Shown one piece after another: positions 34,736 to 36,683 of a stretch of DNA of 36,683 nt. Position 1 is the stretch's first letter. Each line of letters starts with the position of its first letter. The notes beneath the pieces are model-generated. The model worked only from the letters and a program-made list of their open reading frames with translations. It did not search any database and was not told where the DNA came from. Source of the stretch: a virus. The position numbers and the translations under genes are program-made. The stretch covers positions 1 to 36,683 of the IMG/VR virus record IMGVR_UViG_3300023174_000375. The stretch is one strand, 5' to 3'.

Positions 34736-35146
34736 TTACTCAGTGTCGCCTTCGATGTTGGTTGCACCAACCAAGACGTTAGCACCCGAAGTTGTGCCTG
34801 CCTCTTCCACCTGAGCAGCACCATCGCTCAAGCTAGCAGTAAATGTCCAGGGATAACTTACCCCACCAGCAGTGATGTTGTGTGATGAAATTTTAGTAAC
34901 TTGCACAGCCGCATTGGAATCCAGTCTGACAGTTATGGACATTTCTCCCACAGCTAAATCACCAGCTGCTTTGGCCACTAGAACACAAACTGCTTGGTTG
35001 CCATTTTTATCCTGACACAGGAATTTTTTGGCACCTTTTTGCTTGACGATAAAACCAGGCACACTGGCTGAACCGTTGTTGAACTGAACTTTTAAATTGT
35101 TGTTGGCATCTGAGCCAAATAATGATTTCTTTAATGGACGTCCCAT
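34736..35146 (-). CDS. Short paralogue of the N-terminal domain of the PA14-like protein
   Basis: A 136-residue protein that matches the first ~130 residues of its upstream neighbour over its whole length: MGRPLKKSLFG versus MGRPINKRYFG, SVPGFIVKQKGAKKFLCQDK versus SVPGYIVKQTGSKRFICKD, then GEMSITVRLD, TKISSHNI, PWTF and a final VEEAGT...NIEGD. It ends where the neighbour's PA14-like domain begins. This is a tandem duplication that kept only one domain, or a paired subunit. From memory, MGRP-leader proteins of this type occur in T4-like cyanophages. Its AAGGGG Shine-Dalgarno lies in the last codons of the upstream gene, so translation is coupled. Confidence 0.85.
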   Translation of the reverse strand: MGRPLKKSLFGSDANNNLKVQFNNGSASVPGFIVKQKGAKKFLCQDKNGNQAVCVLVAKAAGDLAVGEMSITVRLDSNAAVQVTKISSHNITAGGVSYPWTFTASLSDGAAQVEEAGTTSGANVLVGATNIEGDTE

Positions 35147-35148
35147 GA

Positions 35149-36258
35149 TTAATACCCCTTAGTTGTAGTGTTATGTGCAACAGTAAATGGTGTTGCTGAA
35201 CCGCCGTCGTAGCCGTACTTGGTGGAACCTGTGCTGACACTGGCTCCCAGTTGGAATTCTTCTGAACCGCCCCACTCCTGGAACCACAAACGAATTGGGT
35301 ACCACTTGCCCGCTACCACTGTGACACCATCAGTGCCACTTCTATTGCTGCCGGACTGAGCGAACAAATAATTGTTGTTTGTGGGATTCAGTGCAGGATC
35401 TCCAATCCACAACACGCAATCATCGTCAACACTAGCGCCAATTCTCATGTTTCCAGTGATAGGTGCCTGTATATAACCCTTCCACTCGAACGCGTAGTTG
35501 TTTTCATCGGCCAAATCACTGCGATTACCAAAGCTCAAATATGTATCAACTTCGTATTCTGGCTCTGAAATTGGCCCATGTGATCTAACACCAAAGAAAC
35601 CCATGTCCAGGGTATATGGTGGTGTAGTTTGGTGCACGTAGGTGGTTGAGAAATTTCCCACATATTTGCGGCGATAAAGACCATTGGCACTGTTGGGCAC
35701 ACTGTTCAATGCGCTGGCGGACAAATTGCGGAAATTTATGCCTCCCGACGAGAAAGGCCCAATGAATGAGGATACTGCTCTGAACGTGCCGGGCACTGTA
35801 TTGTTGCTGCCACCTGACCCTGCCAATGGCTCATTGCGGTCCATGCCTGTAGGAATCACCACATCGTCGCCTTCCAGATTGGTGGCAGATGTCAATTGGG
35901 TGTCTGTTCCTGCTTCTTCAATCTGCACACGACTATCTGAAGTGCTGGGATCAAAAGTCCAAGGTTGCTGTACACCGTCTATGGTCACTTTATGTGCAGA
36001 AATCTTGGTGATCTGACGTGTAGTGCCGTTGTCATAAGCAATGGTTACGGACATTTCGCCAGCTGCTAAATCAGCACTGGCTTTGTCCACCAGATAGCAA
36101 GTGGCCTGATTGCCATTGGCATCTTTACAGATGAATCTTTTGCTGCCAGTTTGCTTTACAATATACCCTGGCACACTTTCTGTGCCATTAAAAAACTGAA
36201 CTTTGATATTGTCTGCCAGATTGGCACCGAAATATCGTTTGTTAATAGGTCTTCCCAT
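35149..36258 (-). CDS. Adhesion-type protein with a C-terminal PA14-like domain
   Basis: A 369-residue protein. I start at 36258 (MGRPINKRYFG) because AAGGAGA is in the ideal position; the frame continues 23 codons upstream but has no better start and that extension would cross the leader. Residues 1-130 are a beta-rich domain paralogous to the downstream 136-residue protein. Residues ~200-345 resemble PA14/GLEYA domains: YAFEWKGYIQAPITGNMRIGASVDDDCVLWIGD with the acidic DDD at 278-280 and WIGD at 284-287, then WYPIRLWFQEWGGSEEFQLG. PA14-like domains bind carbohydrate, often with calcium at the acidic turn, so a host-surface binding role is likely. Other residues here are not diagnostic, so the assignment is by pattern only. 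Confidence 0.85.
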   Translation of the reverse strand: MGRPINKRYFGANLADNIKVQFFNGTESVPGYIVKQTGSKRFICKDANGNQATCYLVDKASADLAAGEMSVTIAYDNGTTRQITKISAHKVTIDGVQQPWTFDPSTSDSRVQIEEAGTDTQLTSATNLEGDDVVIPTGMDRNEPLAGSGGSNNTVPGTFRAVSSFIGPFSSGGINFRNLSASALNSVPNSANGLYRRKYVGNFSTTYVHQTTPPYTLDMGFFGVRSHGPISEPEYEVDTYLSFGNRSDLADENNYAFEWKGYIQAPITGNMRIGASVDDDCVLWIGDPALNPTNNNYLFAQSGSNRSGTDGVTVVAGKWYPIRLWFQEWGGSEEFQLGASVSTGSTKYGYDGGSATPFTVAHNTTTKGY

Positions 36259-36330
36259 TTTTTCTCCTTGTGTTAGCGTTCTATGCTCTACGCGGTGGGA
36301 GCCGCATAAACCCATATGGGTGAACAAGTT

Positions 36331-36338
36331 TATTTAGC
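36331..36338 (-). promoter_or_regulatory. Late-promoter-like octamer (GCTAAATA)
   Basis: The minus strand reads GCTAAATA about 73 bases before the ATG at 36258. It lies beside the divergent sigma-70 promoter, and is weaker than other late octamers in this window. Confidence 0.5.
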
Positions 36339-36347
36339 AATTTTGGG

Positions 36348-36376
36348 TTGACTTTTCAATCACTTTCACATATAAT
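36348..36376 (+). promoter_or_regulatory. Host-type sigma-70 promoter (TTGACT-17-TATAAT)
   Basis: TTGACT at 36348-36353 and TATAAT at 36371-36376 are separated by exactly 17 bases. The predicted transcript begins near 36383, leaving a short leader with AGGAG before the start at 36407. It has the same hexamers as the promoter at 10732-10760. Confidence 0.85.
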
Positions 36377-36406
36377 TGCTGCACAGTTAACGCCCAGGAG
36401 ATGGCA

Positions 36407-36683
36407 ATGCCTTACACTAAAAAACCTTCCCAGCCCGAAGCCAAATACACTGTGTTGCAAGCTGTGGCCGCTGCAATCCATTTGGCGGAGCGGAAACCCG
36501 AAGTCAATCCTGGTGTCTGGGCAGTATTGGAATCTGGCGAGGATCTGCCAGTGTCCCAGGCGCAGTCTGTGATTGCGGAAATCCAGCAGAATATTACCTT
36601 GAAAATTTTGCGTGGTCAGCGAATCAGCGATTTTACTCAAAAAATTCTAGAGTTGATCGCTGACCCTGCCAAAAAGATCAACC
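36407..36683 (+). CDS. Unknown protein, C-terminus beyond window, probable early gene
   Basis: The frame runs off the right edge with about 92 codons visible. AGGAG at 36396-36400 is six bases from the ATG at 36407, so this start is chosen over the ATG at 36401 that directly abuts it. The sequence MPYTKKPSQPEAKYTVLQAV... looks helical with an amphipathic middle (VLQAVAAAIHLAE, later QAQSVIAEIQQNITLKILRG). I do not recognise the family. A host-type promoter drives it away from the late fibre genes, which suggests early or middle expression. Confidence 0.7.
   Translation, partial: MPYTKKPSQPEAKYTVLQAVAAAIHLAERKPEVNPGVWAVLESGEDLPVSQAQSVIAEIQQNITLKILRGQRISDFTQKILELIADPAKKIN

Noticed and set aside
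36281-36320. Small palindromes in the leader of the PA14-like gene (such as CCCATATGGG)
   Set aside because: Short stems that could arise by chance; no evidence of function.
36259-36327. A 23-codon upstream extension of the PA14-like gene
   Set aside because: The ATG at 36258 has an ideal Shine-Dalgarno and a paralogue begins at the same MGRP point.

Overview
This window is part of a T4-like myovirus genome and covers neck, tail, head-completion and tail-fibre genes. No cellular genes, tRNAs, rRNAs, CRISPR arrays or insertion sequences were seen. Recognisable T4-type genes are the tail sheath (gp18), tail tube (gp19), neck proteins (gp13, gp14), tail sheath stabiliser (gp15), the head-completion nuclease-fold protein (gp4), a probable small terminase (gp16) and dNMP kinase (T4 gene 1). 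The long forms of gp14, gp15 and gp18, the very large repetitive fibre proteins and the small structural modules resemble the aquatic cyanophage/pelagiphage branch of T4-like phages more than coliphage T4. No photosynthesis or other host-specific auxiliary gene is present, so the host cannot be assigned.

Layout, left to right. Positions 1-7167 (minus strand) hold an unidentified partial gene, small terminase candidate, gp4, a small structural candidate, a tube-fold protein, gp19 and gp18. At 7279-7629 (plus) there is a small HNH/zinc-ribbon protein. From 8269 back to 7613 (minus) is dNMP kinase, followed upstream by gp13, a 389-residue unknown and an 88-residue unknown. Positions 10794-13947 (plus) hold gp14, gp15 and an overlapping Nudix hydrolase, closed by a bidirectional terminator. 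From 36258 down to 13971 (minus) runs a fibre and adhesion region: a PA14-like protein and its short paralogue, three small fibre-module proteins, a 1156-residue PKD-domain protein, a 1402-residue fibre, a giant 3538-residue repeat protein and a 245-residue protein of unclear enzymatic type. A partial plus-strand gene begins at 36407.

Regulation can be read directly. Many transcription units are preceded by an octamer of the form NNTAAATA, the T4 late-promoter type (TATAAATA in T4). Two sites instead carry TTGACT-17 bp-TATAAT, a host sigma-70 type promoter. Each drives a small unknown gene divergently from late genes, which suggests early genes embedded in the late region. The late promoter of gp13 lies in the loop of a perfect 15-bp inverted repeat whose downstream arm contains the gp13 Shine-Dalgarno sequence. 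This is the layout of the known T4 early/late translational switch.

The fibre proteins look like a modular kit. At least three short cassettes recur in different proteins, and the giant gene is an array of about 44 short repeats with higher-order periods near 115-120 residues. Sheath and tube build the tail, gp13/14/15 join head and tail, gp4 and the terminase candidate act at packaging and head completion, and the right half supplies host-recognition structures.
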